A stretch of 64,000 nt of DNA from Roridomyces roridus (taxonomy: Eukaryota > Basidiomycota > Agaricomycetes > Agaricales > Mycenaceae), in the NCBI GenBank assembly GCA_029378245.1, contig JARKIF010000002.1, positions 3,410,001-3,474,000 of the forward strand. Direction: 5' to 3'. The notes under the pieces were generated by a model. The model saw nothing but the letters and a program-made list of their open reading frames with translations. It did no database searches and was not told the DNA's origin. Numbering within the stretch: the stretch's first letter is position 1; the number at the start of each line of letters is the position of its first letter. Positions 10,717 to 22,249 of this stretch are shown here, piece by piece. The position numbers were made by a program, and so were the translations under genes.

Positions 10717-13047
10717 TTATTGATTCAGATTTGGCAGATTCTGGACAATATCTGCAGCCGCCTCCTTCGCTTGCAAGAGCTCGTAACCTGTTCAGGGCCA
10801 GTCAGTGACTCGAGCCGACACTGACGGTAAAAAAATAAGCGAGCACTTACGCATTAGCAGGCTCTGACCCGCAAACGTCCCTAACGCGCGTAAACCATCT
10901 TGTACAGCATCATGCGCATCCTGCGCCTCCTTCTCCCCCTCAGCTGTCCGCCAGCCAGAGATCGCGTTAATGCGCCGTAGTTCGGAGACAAAGACGTAGA
11001 AGGCCGTTGTCCATAATGTCTGCGTGGAAAATAAATAAACAAATCGTGCAATATAATGGAAGGCTAGAAGAGAAAAACGCACTCCGATAATCGGATTCAA
11101 ACACCCCAACGCCTGCAATTCTTGCATGCCCCCAAACCTAAGCATATCACTCGCCGCTCCAAGACAGCACTCCCTCGACCTCGAATCCGAGGCCATGAAC
11201 ATCCCATGGAGCTTGATCGTCGCCGCATTAAGCATTGAATGTGTCAACAGCAGCTTGCGCGTGCGTGTACGGACGTCGACATCCACGCGATCGTGAGGGG
11301 CAGGGACCAGCACCGGCGGCAGCTGCGCCCTTAAATCCCGAATCAACCCATCCGCAGCGGTCCAAGCCCCACTCAAGAACTGCACATCACGTTGCGAGAC
11401 GTCCGGTGTCCTTGGCCACTGTGAGCGGATGTAGGCCGTTCGATGGAGGAGGATGCAGGCTTTGGCGGTTTGAGTCGCCAGCGAGTCAGTTGGCTGCGCA
11501 TGCCCAGGCGGGATTTGTAGATAATTCAGCACGGTACCGTCGCCCCGGATACCGGGGCCAAGTAAGCCCTGTGGCAGATATCAATCAGTATTTTACGCCT
11601 CCCTTTTCAATCATTCATTAATAGAGATAAAACACAACACATACCCGCTTATATTCGTCCATCTCCAATGGCCACGGTGTATCAATCTGCAGTCCGCCGG
11701 GGCCTGTCGTTTCAAAGATACTCGCCGCGCCGGCCGCGGGCTCGAGCGCCATGCTGAGATTCTTCTGTAGACTGTAGATAGCCCAAAACGCGTTGATGCG
11801 CTCGCCCTCCTCGATAGCGTCGTGTGCTGGAGGTAGGGGTATCAAAGCATGCCCCGTCTCGGCGTCGATAGCGATCCCAGGTGGAGGCCCCGGGCGGGCG
11901 GAGCGAATTTGATGTAGACCTCCGCCGAGTGCAAGTGCAAATGCTGTAGCGGCGTGTGCGCGTGCAGAGAGGAGGGCACCTGTACGGAAGAAGTAGTATG
12001 CCAGGAGGACTTGGGCTTGAAGTGTGTGAGAGAAGAGGAAGGCGAGAGATTGCGGCGGCGAGCCGAGGGCCGTCGCTGCGTGGTAGAGAGCCTTGAATTT
12101 GAATAGCTGTTCGTTGCGAGGGTCGGAGGAGAGATGGGCACCCAAGAGGTACATTGCATAGAGCAGGGCGGGCGTATGGTGATGTAATGCAACGAGTCGT
12201 TCCGTGTCGAGGAAAAATCCAAACTCGGAAGCGTGGTCGAGGAATTTCTGTAGTCTGTGATAAAATTCAGCGCTAGGCGGGATTCCCAATACAGGCAAAA
12301 CTCACAGCGGATAATCCAGAGCCTAGACTCGTGTAAGCCGATAAGCGCAAGCTGTGCACAGCTGACACATACCTCGTAGTCGACGCTGGATGCCGTAGAC
12401 GCGGGGCTAGTCAGTTCCGGGCTTTCGCGCGAAGATGGCAGACGAGACTCAAACAGCCCGAGCGGACTAGTTCCGGAGGCGCTGCTGGTCCCATACGGGG
12501 GCACACTCCGGGTGGCCGAGGCCGGTGAAAACGGAGTCCGTATCTGACTCGACTCGGTGGACGAGCTCGAGCCTGAAGTGAGGAGCCGCGGAACCTGCGC
12601 GAACGGGGAATTGGGCAGAGACCTAAAATGTGGCTGCGTCGGGGGCGGGAGGCTGAGCTGAGGAGGGGGAGGAGGAGGACCAGCGTATGGGTCGTAGAGC
12701 GTCACTGGAGGAGTGTTGTCCTCGGGGTGCTCGAGCTCCTGTAGTCGAGCCTCGAGGCGCGCGACAGTGTCTTCAAGAACCTTCGTGCGAGACCGGGAGG
12801 GGCCATCTTGGTACTCGCAGTCGTCATCTTTGGGCGTTTTAGTGCAGGGTCCGCATACGGGTTTTACGCCGTCGCATTTCTAGCAGCGTTCATTGAGTTT
12901 TTCAGAGCAATGAGTCCAATGACGTACAATTTTCAAAAACCTGGAGCCGCATCGTGTGAGTGAAAGGGAAGAGAAAAAGCGGTGCCCTTTGACGCACCTG
13001 CAGGCCATACATGCTCTGCCGCGCCTCAAAGGCCGGGACACACTCAT
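10717..13047 (-). CDS. Zn2Cys6 transcription factor with fungal middle-homology region
   Basis: Eight exons: 13047-12998, 12940-12928, 12879-12373, 12322-12306, 12254-11645, 11568-11083, 11019-10851 and 10787-10717. They sum to 1923 nt, or 640 residues, all in phase. The zinc cluster is Cys13, 16, 23, 30, 33 and 42 (CX2CX6CX6CX2CX8C). It is followed by a short coiled-coil-like linker (VLEDTVARLEARLQELE) and a Pro/Ser-rich segment. The rest resembles the fungal-specific regulator domain (YYFFRTGALLSARAHAATAFALALGGGLHQI; EEGERINAFWAIYSLQKNLSMAL). Exon 2 is only 13 nt and sits inside the zinc cluster; exon 4 is 17 nt. Both have counterparts of 13 and 20 nt in the truncated paralogue at 24.5 kb, which supports the model. 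Likely a nuclear DNA-binding regulator of unknown targets. Confidence 0.88.
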
Positions 13048-15818
13048 CTCGTCGACTAGGGCGTTGTCCACGAGTCCACGACGAGGGGACGGCGGCTAAA
13101 AAACTTTGTGAGCTCCGAGTCGAGCGGGGGTGAAGAAGATCCGAGAGTCTCGCTGGCTCATATTTATACGGAGAGGACAACAATGGGCCATAGGATCGTG
13201 CCGGCGCTTTCAATCGGCAGGCAAAAAGATGGTGTATCGGAAGGAGATAGGTATCGTGGCAGTGCACGTCACCCTAATTTAGGTTTGCTGATGGACTGCC
13301 TCCTTTGTCCCTGATTACCACCCTCGGTCGAAACCAGCGACCGTCCCACGTCGTCCCACGTCTACCTGAACTCCGCTTGTCAACGGATAGGCGAGGAATT
13401 CACGAAAAACCGCACAAATTCAAGACGGCGGCCACTGATGCTCCGCCGTGCACCGCCAATCCCGCCTCGTGTTCTCTTGGGTGCTGCTGCGGAGGAACTT
13501 TCCACCCCACGGATAACCTTGCCAACAGGAGCCGCAAGATTTCCCTCCAACTCCGCGCGTACGCTGAAGGTAGTGACTCCCTCGCTCATGAGTCTTCCAT
13601 TCTTGTGGTGTACCGATGCTTCATTTCCGTGATGAACTTTCATGTGGTCTTGGAGTTTCTTTTTCGCCTCTCTTTCTCGCCCCTCGCGTCGCCTCCACTA
13701 TCTCGCCCGACGACCCCGTCGTCAAGGTTCATATCCTCTAACTGCGCGTGGCAAGTTCCCGCACACCGAAGCGGCGTTAAGCGAATTAGCGAAAAACCGC
13801 AAGAAGATTCGTTGGAATTGAGGTTTGAAGGCACCTACCAACGCCGCACCGGACGGTACTTGCAATCCGTCTCAGGGATGCACTATCTGTGTCAACGTTT
13901 CCAGGACGCATACAGGGCGATCTTTCAAACAAAGCAATGTATCCTTTCCCTGGCCAACGTATCTGATAAGTAAGTCGGGTCGTTTCGTTTTCCGGCTCGG
14001 CCTTCCGGGTAGCGTCTGACAGCTTTTTGACAGCATCTCTTGAATCATCAATTTCCGCTCTGCCGCCTTCGGCCGCGTGCTTCTGGCTCACTGTGATTCA
14101 ACCGGCGATCACAGGTGCGTATCTCGGGATTACTTGTGAAAACTCAACAGCTGGAATTCAAGGAACGCGAGCTCGTGCATCTGAGTCGGCATGAGCCTGA
14201 GCGACAACCACGACAAGACAACCCTAATGAACCGCTGCAATTCACTGAGATACATATCCGCGAACCATGCACGTGGCGCGTCATTGGGACTGGCTCAAGC
14301 TCCGCTGTGTCCGGTAATTATTTTTCCGACTATATGGCCATTTTCCTGTCTGTCCTCTGCGACGTTTGCAGCCCTGGGCCTGAAATGAGGGTCGCCAAGC
14401 CAAAATTTTGTATGGGGATATGTTGGCGATATGTCTCAAACTCATTACCACCAACCAACGGTGCGTGCCTTTCGATTCAAAACAACAAAGGTCAATGCAA
14501 TGAACCTGTTGATACATCCTAATTTACAACCTCGCCGGACGGAACACGCCACATGCTGATCAACTGTTTTGATTGCCTCCGGTCTTTCGCGAGAGCGATC
14601 GTCCCGGAATGAGGCTAATGAAGAACAGTGACTCGGTATGACTCAAGCACAACCAGGGCAATCCGTCGAGGAAGCATAGGGTCGTGTATCACGGAGGATG
14701 ACCTGGCCTTGCCCTTCAAATTATAATCTCGAATTGCATGCGGGTGAGCGAAGAAGATCGGGATCAGCATTCTTCGAGAACAAAGTTGACGTAAGAAGCT
14801 CTCCAAGTTTTTTTCGAACAATGCGATGTTTACCGATCATGTTGGTGAGTACTACCCCGAAATTAACCAAGCATCCCGGATGATTCCGAATCGACGAAGA
14901 TCCTAGCCAAAATTATCGTTGAAACGCAGAGCCTTCATGCGTTTGTGGTGCACCTGCACTCCCACCACATGGAGCACATGAGAAAAATTGGCGCCGGCAC
15001 CTGTCAATCATGATCAATTCGCCATCATGTCGTTTACGGTTTTCGGTACCGAGTGGGGCGATGCCGGATCTTTCGTGCCGGTCGGCGGCCTGTGCAATGT
15101 GCAGACCGGAAGCCAACCCGAGGCCGAGGCAGGGAGTGCTAGCCGTCCGTCCGTGGTAGCCTCGGGTATCGGGATTCGCGACATGTAGAAAGGTAAGCAT
15201 TTTTACGTGCCGATTCAACTTTGAAGTTTCAACCAAACTTCGACAGCGGCCCGACTCCCGAGTCGCCCGACCCGCTATTCTCATGGCATCGCACGATGCC
15301 CGCCGTGGACCGAAATCTTCAAACAGACGGGGAACTCAGCGACGTTGGATTGCAAAGTTGGCCTCCCCGCCGTGGCCGTCGGACACCGATTCGAAAGGCC
15401 ACCGCGGTGGGGTTCGAGTAGACACAAGATTAAATGAACTCGGTCAGTGAAGAGGAGAGGAAGGTCCGGGACATATGCGCATGTGGAAGACGTCAACTAT
15501 ATGTAAGTGAGAGGCTTCGGAGGATAGACTGCGCCGATGGTGGTTCGTTCAAACCGTGGCAATAATTTGTGCTTGCAATCATACACATGCTTACTCGTTG
15601 AGAGATTCTTGAAGGTAACACCCGGCATCTTCGAGGTGCAGAAGAGACCCAGTGCTCGGCCAACAGCACCGAATGTTGACTGGTCCTCGTTCGAATCCAG
15701 TCGGGTGACTGGTAGTGGTGATAGGAGTTTTCGTACTTTTTCTTCGCGATTCACAAGGGGGAGCAAGTACAGAAATATACAGAATAATACAGTTGAGTAC
15801 ACCCGAGATGATACTTGT
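13048..15818. other. Intergenic, no gene recognised
   Basis: Contains the TF promoter near 13.1-13.2 kb. The longest open frame, 13305-13973, has no recognisable domain and no splice logic. A TTCGAATCC word at 15689-15697 resembles a tRNA T-loop, but no stems form around it. Nothing else is supported. Confidence 0.5.
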
Positions 15819-17432
15819 TCACACATGCTTCTCCTTGCGCAACAACTTCTGAACCCTCTTCCAACGCCTCTCAGTCGTCCGTGCAACCTCGCTGGTTCCC
15901 TGGTGAAAACCCCGGTCTATGCTTCGGAGCCGGGGGAACAAACGCCCCAAGAACTCGGCCACCGAATCTGCGTCGCTACCAATTGGCGACGACCCTACCT
16001 CGAACGTTCGAAGCGCGAGTTGCGGTTCAGGAAAATGGTCGTCGGCAGGAGCCAGGATGGCCGCGGCCCCATTGATCTGAAGGGTGAGGCGTTCAAGATC
16101 CCGACAATACGTCGCAAGAGCGACAATGCCGTTTAGCGTCATCCGGGGAGGCTGAAGCTGCTGAGAGAGCCGGTGGTCGGACTCCTGGAGTGTGAGCGCT
16201 TTGAGCTTGGGCCACGAAGTTGCAATGTCCATCAACAGTGCATCGTCAATGCGCCTCACGACTGGGAGGGTGAGATTAACCCGGACCAGGTTACCCAAGG
16301 AAAGTAGGGGAACGAGGTCGTTGATATTTCCATCGTGGATTGATGGAGGTCCCTCGTACAGAGTCAGATACAACGTCAGGTCGTCGACGGAGCACAGTCG
16401 GGAGCTGATCGCTGCCGACACAGCCGACAAATCTCCTCCCTCCGTAATTGTGACGCTGATGTAGGAGATGGGACAGTCCGAAGAGTGCAATTTGAGAAAT
16501 TCCACGATAAAGTTGGGGAGTGCATCGTGCAAAAACACCCGCTGAAGGGCGGGAAACAGCGGAGATACTAGGTGCGCCCCGCTAGCCGTCGCCATCGTGG
16601 CAGGTCCGTGAAATCCCACTCTGCTATGATCAAGGGTCAAAACCTTGAGGGAGGGAAGACGTGACAACTGTTCGAGGGCTTCTCGATCCACATTGGGGAC
16701 CCAGAGTTCCTCTATTTGGTGGAGCTGCCTGATGAGATCGCAGGCCGAGCGGCATAGCGTAGTAATCTCCGCAGCAGTGGGCAGGGGAGAAAGTACGTGG
16801 AGCTTTTTGAGCGATTGGAGGTTGAGATTGGATGGAATGGGGATGTCGAAGCGACTAATGGCAATGCTGACGTCCTTGATCCTCGGACCGAGGAATAAGT
16901 TCAGGTACGGAAAATAGGCCTCTCCATCCGCCCACGCGGTCAGAACTTGGAGGTTAGGACAAAGGAGTTGGGAGGGGAGGGTCGAGGCGATGGCCTCGAA
17001 CAGGGCCCCATCAGGGAACCTGAGATCGGTAAGCACCTCCTTCATAAGCAAGACCTTGATTCGACGGGAATAGGACAATGGTACAGTCCAGTCTGCTGGT
17101 TGGACGGGCCCGATTAGGTGCTGAGAACGTCAGTTGCAGGCTTAGACAACATGGAGTAGACTCATACGTACAAATGAGAAGGGACTGGCAACGGTCATTG
17201 GGTCGCCGTCCTCCCGAATTTCCCAAAGATGAGATGGGAGGCACTTTATGATATTGTCGATCCCGAGTTGGATGCGCCACAGCGTATCCAAGGCCGGCTC
17301 TCGGAAGGCACGACAAGTCACGGCGAGAGAGGCCAATGTCCCCTCGTTACCGGCAAGCTCGTCGATCTTGGGTTCATGTAGCTTCTCGCAGACGAGCTCC
17401 ACGAGTTCTGTAACGGCGAGGGCAGGATGCAT
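15819..17432 (-). CDS. F-box/leucine-rich protein, family 1, copy A
   Basis: Two exons, 17432-17172 and 17120-15819, encode 520 residues with one phase-0 intron. The N-terminus MHPALAVTELVELVCEKL followed by LAVTCRAFREPALDTLW matches the F-box-like opening common in Agaricomycetes. The rest is a leucine-rich solenoid-like region (DLIRQLHQIEELWVPNV, LSRLPSLKVLTLDHS, FLGRLFPRLRSID). Such proteins usually link a substrate to an SCF ubiquitin ligase; the substrate is unknown. A second ATG lies six codons upstream at 17450. Copies B (18.5 kb) and C (20.6 kb) follow in tandem on the same strand; relatives are at 40.9 and 63.0 kb. Confidence 0.82.
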
Positions 17433-17926
17433 GATGGGAGAGAAGAACAAGAGAAGAAAGGAGAATCAAAATTGATGAAGATCCCATCAAGAGAAACCTG
17501 TACAGCGACCACTCGGACCAGAATCAAATTGAATCTTCGGCGATAGATGAGAGATAAAGCGATGAAGTGGTCAGCTGTTTGAAATTGCACCGATTTGGAC
17601 TGAGACTCCGAAGTTTGGATTCCGCCATCTGGGTTTGATCTGACTTTGATCTTGATGATGAGACCGTACTTTTGCCGCAGTTCGTTGGCGTTCAAGGGGA
17701 GGCAGAGGACTCGCAAAGCATACAAGTCGGTTCCGTTGCCAGTCGTCTCACCCCTTGGACTGCTCGAATACCCGGGGCTGTTCGTTCAACTCGAACCGGA
17801 GCCATGATGACAATGCGCAGCCTTCATGACTCATTTTTTGCTGGTTTTCTTTCTACCCCAGCGTCGGGTTGGAAAATAAATACATAAATAGCACATTCAA
17901 AACAAGAAGCGATTCCACGCCAGAAA
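17433..17926. other. Intergenic between F-box copies
   Basis: No gene. A tRNA-like 3' half lies at about 17783-17808 (GTTCGTTCAACTCGAAC..), followed by TTTTTT near 17836. Confidence 0.5.
17783..17808 (+). repeat. tRNA-like repeat, 3' half only
   Basis: GTTCGTTCAACTCGAAC plus GGAGCC keeps the T-arm-like hairpin of the family. TTTTTT follows about 27 nt later. The 5' half is not recognisable. Confidence 0.55.
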
Positions 17927-18090
17927 CTACTCACTTGCTTCCTGCAACAACTTTTGAACCACCCTCCACCGCGCCACCGTCGTCCGCGCCGGCGTGCTCC
18001 TATCCAAACGCATCTTAACCCTTACATTTGGCTGGATCTTTTGGAGGTGCGGGAACAGCCGCCCCAAGAAATTGGCCACCGACTCGAACG
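17927..18090 (-). pseudogene. F-box family 1, 3'-terminal fragment
   Basis: Encodes only the C-terminal end of the family (FESVANFLGRLFPHLQKIQ .. RWRVVQKLLQEASE, then a stop). It aligns with the ends of copies A, B and C. The rest of the gene is absent; upstream sequence is unrelated. It is probably a leftover of unequal exchange in the tandem cluster. Confidence 0.75.
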
Positions 18091-18526
18091 TGGATGGATG
18101 TGGTTCTGCCGTGAAAAGCGGACAGCGGAAGGAGATCTGAACAAGATGGCTGTATTGCGAGACGCTGTCAATTGGCAGCGCGTAAAAGATGGAACGGAAA
18201 ACAACGAAGCAGAAATCGGAGTTTGATTGGGCGCTGTTCTCAGAACAGATCGCTTGAAGATGGGAGCTTGACATCTGCTTACGCGGACTGCGGCATGGAA
18301 AGTCGAACGAAAGTGGACCCGCTGCATCATTATGGAAAATGCAAGCGCCGGAAATCCGGGAAAGACGGAAGCCCGAGGGCGCTCAGGACGCGTGAGCTCG
18401 AGCGCCGTTGGCGAGTCTTGTCATCGGGGGATGAAGACTCCCGCTGCTCGAAAAATGGATATAGTCGTACATAACGAAAGAGTAAGTATATAATTTGAAT
18501 TTGAATAAACGCAGAATACAACGAAG
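18091..18526. other. Intergenic between F-box copies
   Basis: No gene. This is the 3' flank of copy B. Short frames only. Confidence 0.5.
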
Positions 18527-20286
18527 TCAACACGATGCCAAACGATGCTCACATACGCTGCCCCGGGGCCCGCAACAACTCCTCTTCCAACGCGCCTCAG
18601 TCGCCCGCGCAGCCGGGATCATTTTCCACCCGATCCTAGCCCAAACATGCTTCCCTTCACGCAACTTCTTTTGAACCATCTTCCAACTCGCCTGAGTTGT
18701 CCGCGCCACTTCTCTGGTTCCCAAGCCGAAACCATCTCCGGCAAATTGGATGCTCTTGAGCCCCGGGAACAGCAGCCCCAAGAACTCGGCCACCGAGTCT
18801 ACATTGCTACTTCCGATCGGCGACGACCCTACCTTGAACTTGCGAAGAGTGAATTGCGGTTCAGGGAAATGGCCGTCGGTAGGAGCCAAAATGGCTATGG
18901 ACCCATCAACCTGGAGGGCGAGGCGTTCAAGATCCCGACAATGCGTCGCAAAAGCGAGCAGGGCGTTCAATGTCGTCCGGGGAGGCGGACGCTGCCGAAG
19001 GATCCTGTGGCGGGGGACGCTGGGCTCCATCAGCACGAGTTCCCTGAGCTTTGGCCAGGAAACGGCCATGTCCATAGCCATGGCATCCTCGATCTGGGCT
19101 ACAAATGGGAGGGTGAGGTGAACCGTGACGAGGTTGCGGAAGGAAAAGAGTGGGATAAGGTCGTTGATGTTTCCATCGGCGACTGACATAGAGTAGGACC
19201 ACTCCAGCCACCTATCCTCGGCCATAGACACCACGATTTTCTTCAGGGATGTGCAAGGGATGTGCGTATTCATCGCGGCAAATAGGGTCCATAAGCTTTG
19301 AGCTTCCTCGAAGTGGGTGGGCACAATCGAGATGAGGAACTCGGTGATGGCGTGGCCGGAGGATTGCAATTTGAGGAAGTTGACGATAAAGTCGGGCAGC
19401 GCACGGCTGAAATGTGCTTTGCGAAGGGCGGAGAAGCCGGGGCGGAGAGGCGCCTCGCCACTCGATAAAAATGGCACCTTGCCGTAGTCGAGGTTTAACA
19501 CCATCAGGGAGGGGAGACCCGAGAGATGCTGGAGTGTTTCTCCGTCCAAATTGGGGACCCAGAGGCGCTCGATTCGATCGAGTTGCTTTATCAGATCGCA
19601 TGCCGAGCGACAAAGGATATACGCCTCGGAGTTCCCAGCGTTTGGGCACAGTACGCGCAGTGTGTCGACTGATTGAAGAGCGAGGTTGGATGGGATTGGA
19701 ATATCAAAGTGGCTAATCGTAATGCAGATGCCCTTGACTCTTGGACTGAGGAAGAGATTCATGTACTCTAGATGAGTCTCTGCTTCGACTCCCCAGTCCA
19801 GGAATCGGAGGTTGGGGCAAAGGCGTTGAGAGGAGGGGAGTGACGAGAACACGGTTTCGAAAACGGCGACGTCCGGAAACCGCGTCCCAAGGGGCGGGCC
19901 CATGAACAAGTGCTTGATTCGGCGTGCGTAGGACAATGCTATGGTCCAGTCCTCCGCCTCGATGGACCCGATTATGTGCTGAGGACTTGTTCACAAGAAT
20001 AGCTTCGAGTAAGTCAACTACGCACCACGGAGAAGCGCGTGAAGAAGGTCAATATGTGGGTGTCCGGTTGAGTCTCCCAAAGATGGGATGGAAGGCACTT
20101 GATGATGTTGTGGATGCCGCAATGCGAGCTCCAAAGAGCATCCAAGGCCGGCTCTTGGAAGGCCCGAGAAGTCACGGCGAGAGAGGCCAAGGTCCCCTGG
20201 AAACCGAAGCGGTTGTCGCCTTCGGGTTCCTTTAACTTTTCGCAGACGATATCCACGAGTTCTGCGATGGAGAGGGCAGGATGCAT
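18527..20286 (-). CDS. F-box/leucine-rich protein, family 1, copy B
   Basis: Two exons, 20286-20026 and 19978-18527, give 570 residues. Exon 1 is 261 nt, exactly as in copy A, and the intron is at the same codon in the same phase. The F-box-like start is MHPALSIAELVDIVCEKLKEPEG with SLAVTSRAFQEPALDALW. Leucine-rich blocks parallel copy A. The C-terminus runs about 40 residues past the position where copy A stops (after the shared GKHV). That tail contains a second ARATEARWKR-like block, suggesting stop loss with partial repetition of the end. Likely an SCF adaptor. Confidence 0.82.
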
Positions 20287-20633
20287 GATGGAGGAGAAGA
20301 ACAAGAGAAGGAGGGACACAGATGGTGATCCCGGCCTACCGAAGGAGACCGTACGACAGGCGATTTCGGCGATTCACAGATAAGACTCTTATCGGGGCGT
20401 GCCGGTCCGCTATCATCTCGGTTGATCAAGCCGACTTCCCGATTCGTCACCGCCGTTTGTCGTAGACAAGTCCTGGACATGGTATTAACAGAAACTCGTA
20501 CAGTGCCAGAAAGTGTTCGTTCGACTCGAACCGTGCGCATAGACGTGTCTGAGTTCGTTTTTCGTCTCAGGTTGAAAATTAAAGCGAGAGATCAAGTACG
20601 CATACACTCAACATACACTATGAAAAACGAGAC
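20287..20633. other. Intergenic between F-box copies
   Basis: Promoter side of copy B and 3' flank of copy C. It contains a partial tRNA-like T-arm at about 20515-20535. Confidence 0.5.
20515..20535 (+). repeat. tRNA-like repeat, T-arm remnant
   Basis: GTTCGTTCGACTCGAACC fits the T-loop and T-stem of the family. A TTTTT run follows near 20557. Confidence 0.5.
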
Positions 20634-22249
20634 CTATTGATGCGACAACTCCCTTCCCTCGCCCAGCAACCTTTGAACGGTGTTCCACCGGTCCTCTGTC
20701 GTCACCCCTTCGGGGCTCTGATCGAACCCAAGCCTAACATTGTGATTCGTCCTGATCTTTCCGAGGTGCGGGAACAGCCTCCCCAAGAACTTGCCCACCG
20801 ACTCGAATTCACTCCCAATCGGCGACATCTCTACGTTCAACACGCGGAGCGCAGATTGCCGTTCAGGGAACTCGCCGTCGGATGGAGAGGGGATGGCAGC
20901 GGCTGCGTCAATGTACAGGGTGAGGCTTTCGAGATCCCGGCAATACGTGGCGAAAGCGAGGAGGGCTTTCAGCGTCATCCGTGGGGGAAGTTGACTCGGA
21001 GGATCGAACAGGCCAGGGCGGGGCTGTGCCAGAACGAGCTCTGTGAGCTTCGGCCACGAAGTTGCAATGTCCATCGCCATCGCATCGTCGATCAGCGTGA
21101 CGACTGGGAGATTAAGATGGGCCTGGATCAGATTGCGGAACGATAGGAGGGGGAGGAGATCGTTGATGTGCGGGTCGTGACCTGGTGCCCGTCGTGGATA
21201 GCGACAGGTGGGTGAGGGAGGTGGACGACAGTCGACGGTTGATCGCGGTGCATACGGCTGGCACATTTCCTTGCGGTATGTAGCCCAGAAGTATGGCCCT
21301 AAAGTCGGTGATGCCACAGTCGGAGGACTGCAGCTCGAGGAATTGAACGATAAAATCGGGGAATGTACCGTTCAAACGCACACGGCGAAGGGCGGAAAGG
21401 AGGGAGATAGAGGCGCGCCGCCGCCGGCCGCAGGAGCCAGAAGTGCCGTTCTGGCATATTCAAGGTTTAAAACCTTGAGGGAAGGAAGACGCGCCAGGCG
21501 TTCGAGTGCTTCTCGATTCACATTGGGAACCCAGAGGCTCTCAATTTGGTCGAGTTGCTTTATGAGATCGCAGGCCTGGCGGCATGGCGGAGGGTTGCGC
21601 ACAGCTGAGACCAGGCTGCAGGCACAGTGTACGTGGAGCCTTTTGAGGGATTGAAGTGCGAGACCCGATTGAATGGGAGTCTCGAGGTTAGGAGTGAGAA
21701 TGTCAAGGTTGACAAACTGGATCCGGGGGCTAAGAAACAAATGAATGTACGGTAAATGGTCGTTATGGTCCATTCCCCAATGAAGGGTTCGAAGGTTGGG
21801 GCAAAGGAATTGGGAAGGCAGGGTCGAGGTGATCGTTTTGAATACGGTGGCATCCGGCATTTTGACAAGCGGGTCCTTGACGTACAAGGTCTTGATCCGG
21901 CGAGCGTAGGACAATGGCACAGTCCAGTCGGCAGGTTGGACGGGTCCGACGATGTGCTGCGTGGTCATTGAGTATAGCATAGCAGGAGCTTGGGGAAAAC
22001 AGCGACGCACCAACACGCCTGGCGCTGTGTTGGTACACACCCCTCGGACCTCCCAAAGTTGAGATGGAAGGCACTTGATGATGTTCTGGATCCCTCGCTG
22101 CGTGCTCCACAGAGCATCCAAGGCAGGGTCCTGGCGCGACAGGTAACGGCGAGAGCGGCCAAGGTCCCCTCTCTCTTATCTGCCTCGGGTTCATTCACCT
22201 TCTCGCAGACGAGTTCCACGAGTTCTGGAGTGGCGAGGGCGGGATGCAT
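20634..22249 (-). pseudogene. F-box family 1, copy C, frameshifted
   Basis: The MHPALATPELVELVCEKV start at 22249 is intact. Compared with copies A, B and D, about 4 nt are missing near 22130, just after LAVTCRA. One base is missing near 21380, after SPSFPPF, and a third shift lies near 21180, before INDLLPLLSFRNL. The intron position is conserved (donor GTGCGT, acceptor ACGCAG before HIVGPVQPADW). The last segment ends at a normal-looking stop at 20634. Three independent shifts make a working protein unlikely. Confidence 0.8.

Noticed and set aside
13305..13973. 222-codon open frame
   Set aside because: Composition and lack of motifs suggest chance. No neighbours or splice pattern support it.
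15681..15712. Possible tRNA T-loop TTCGAATCC
   Set aside because: Flanking bases do not form a T-stem or an acceptor stem, and no D-arm precedes it.
18545..19186. 213-codon + strand open frame
   Set aside because: Antisense to F-box copy B. Long antisense frames recur in all copies of this GC-rich family.
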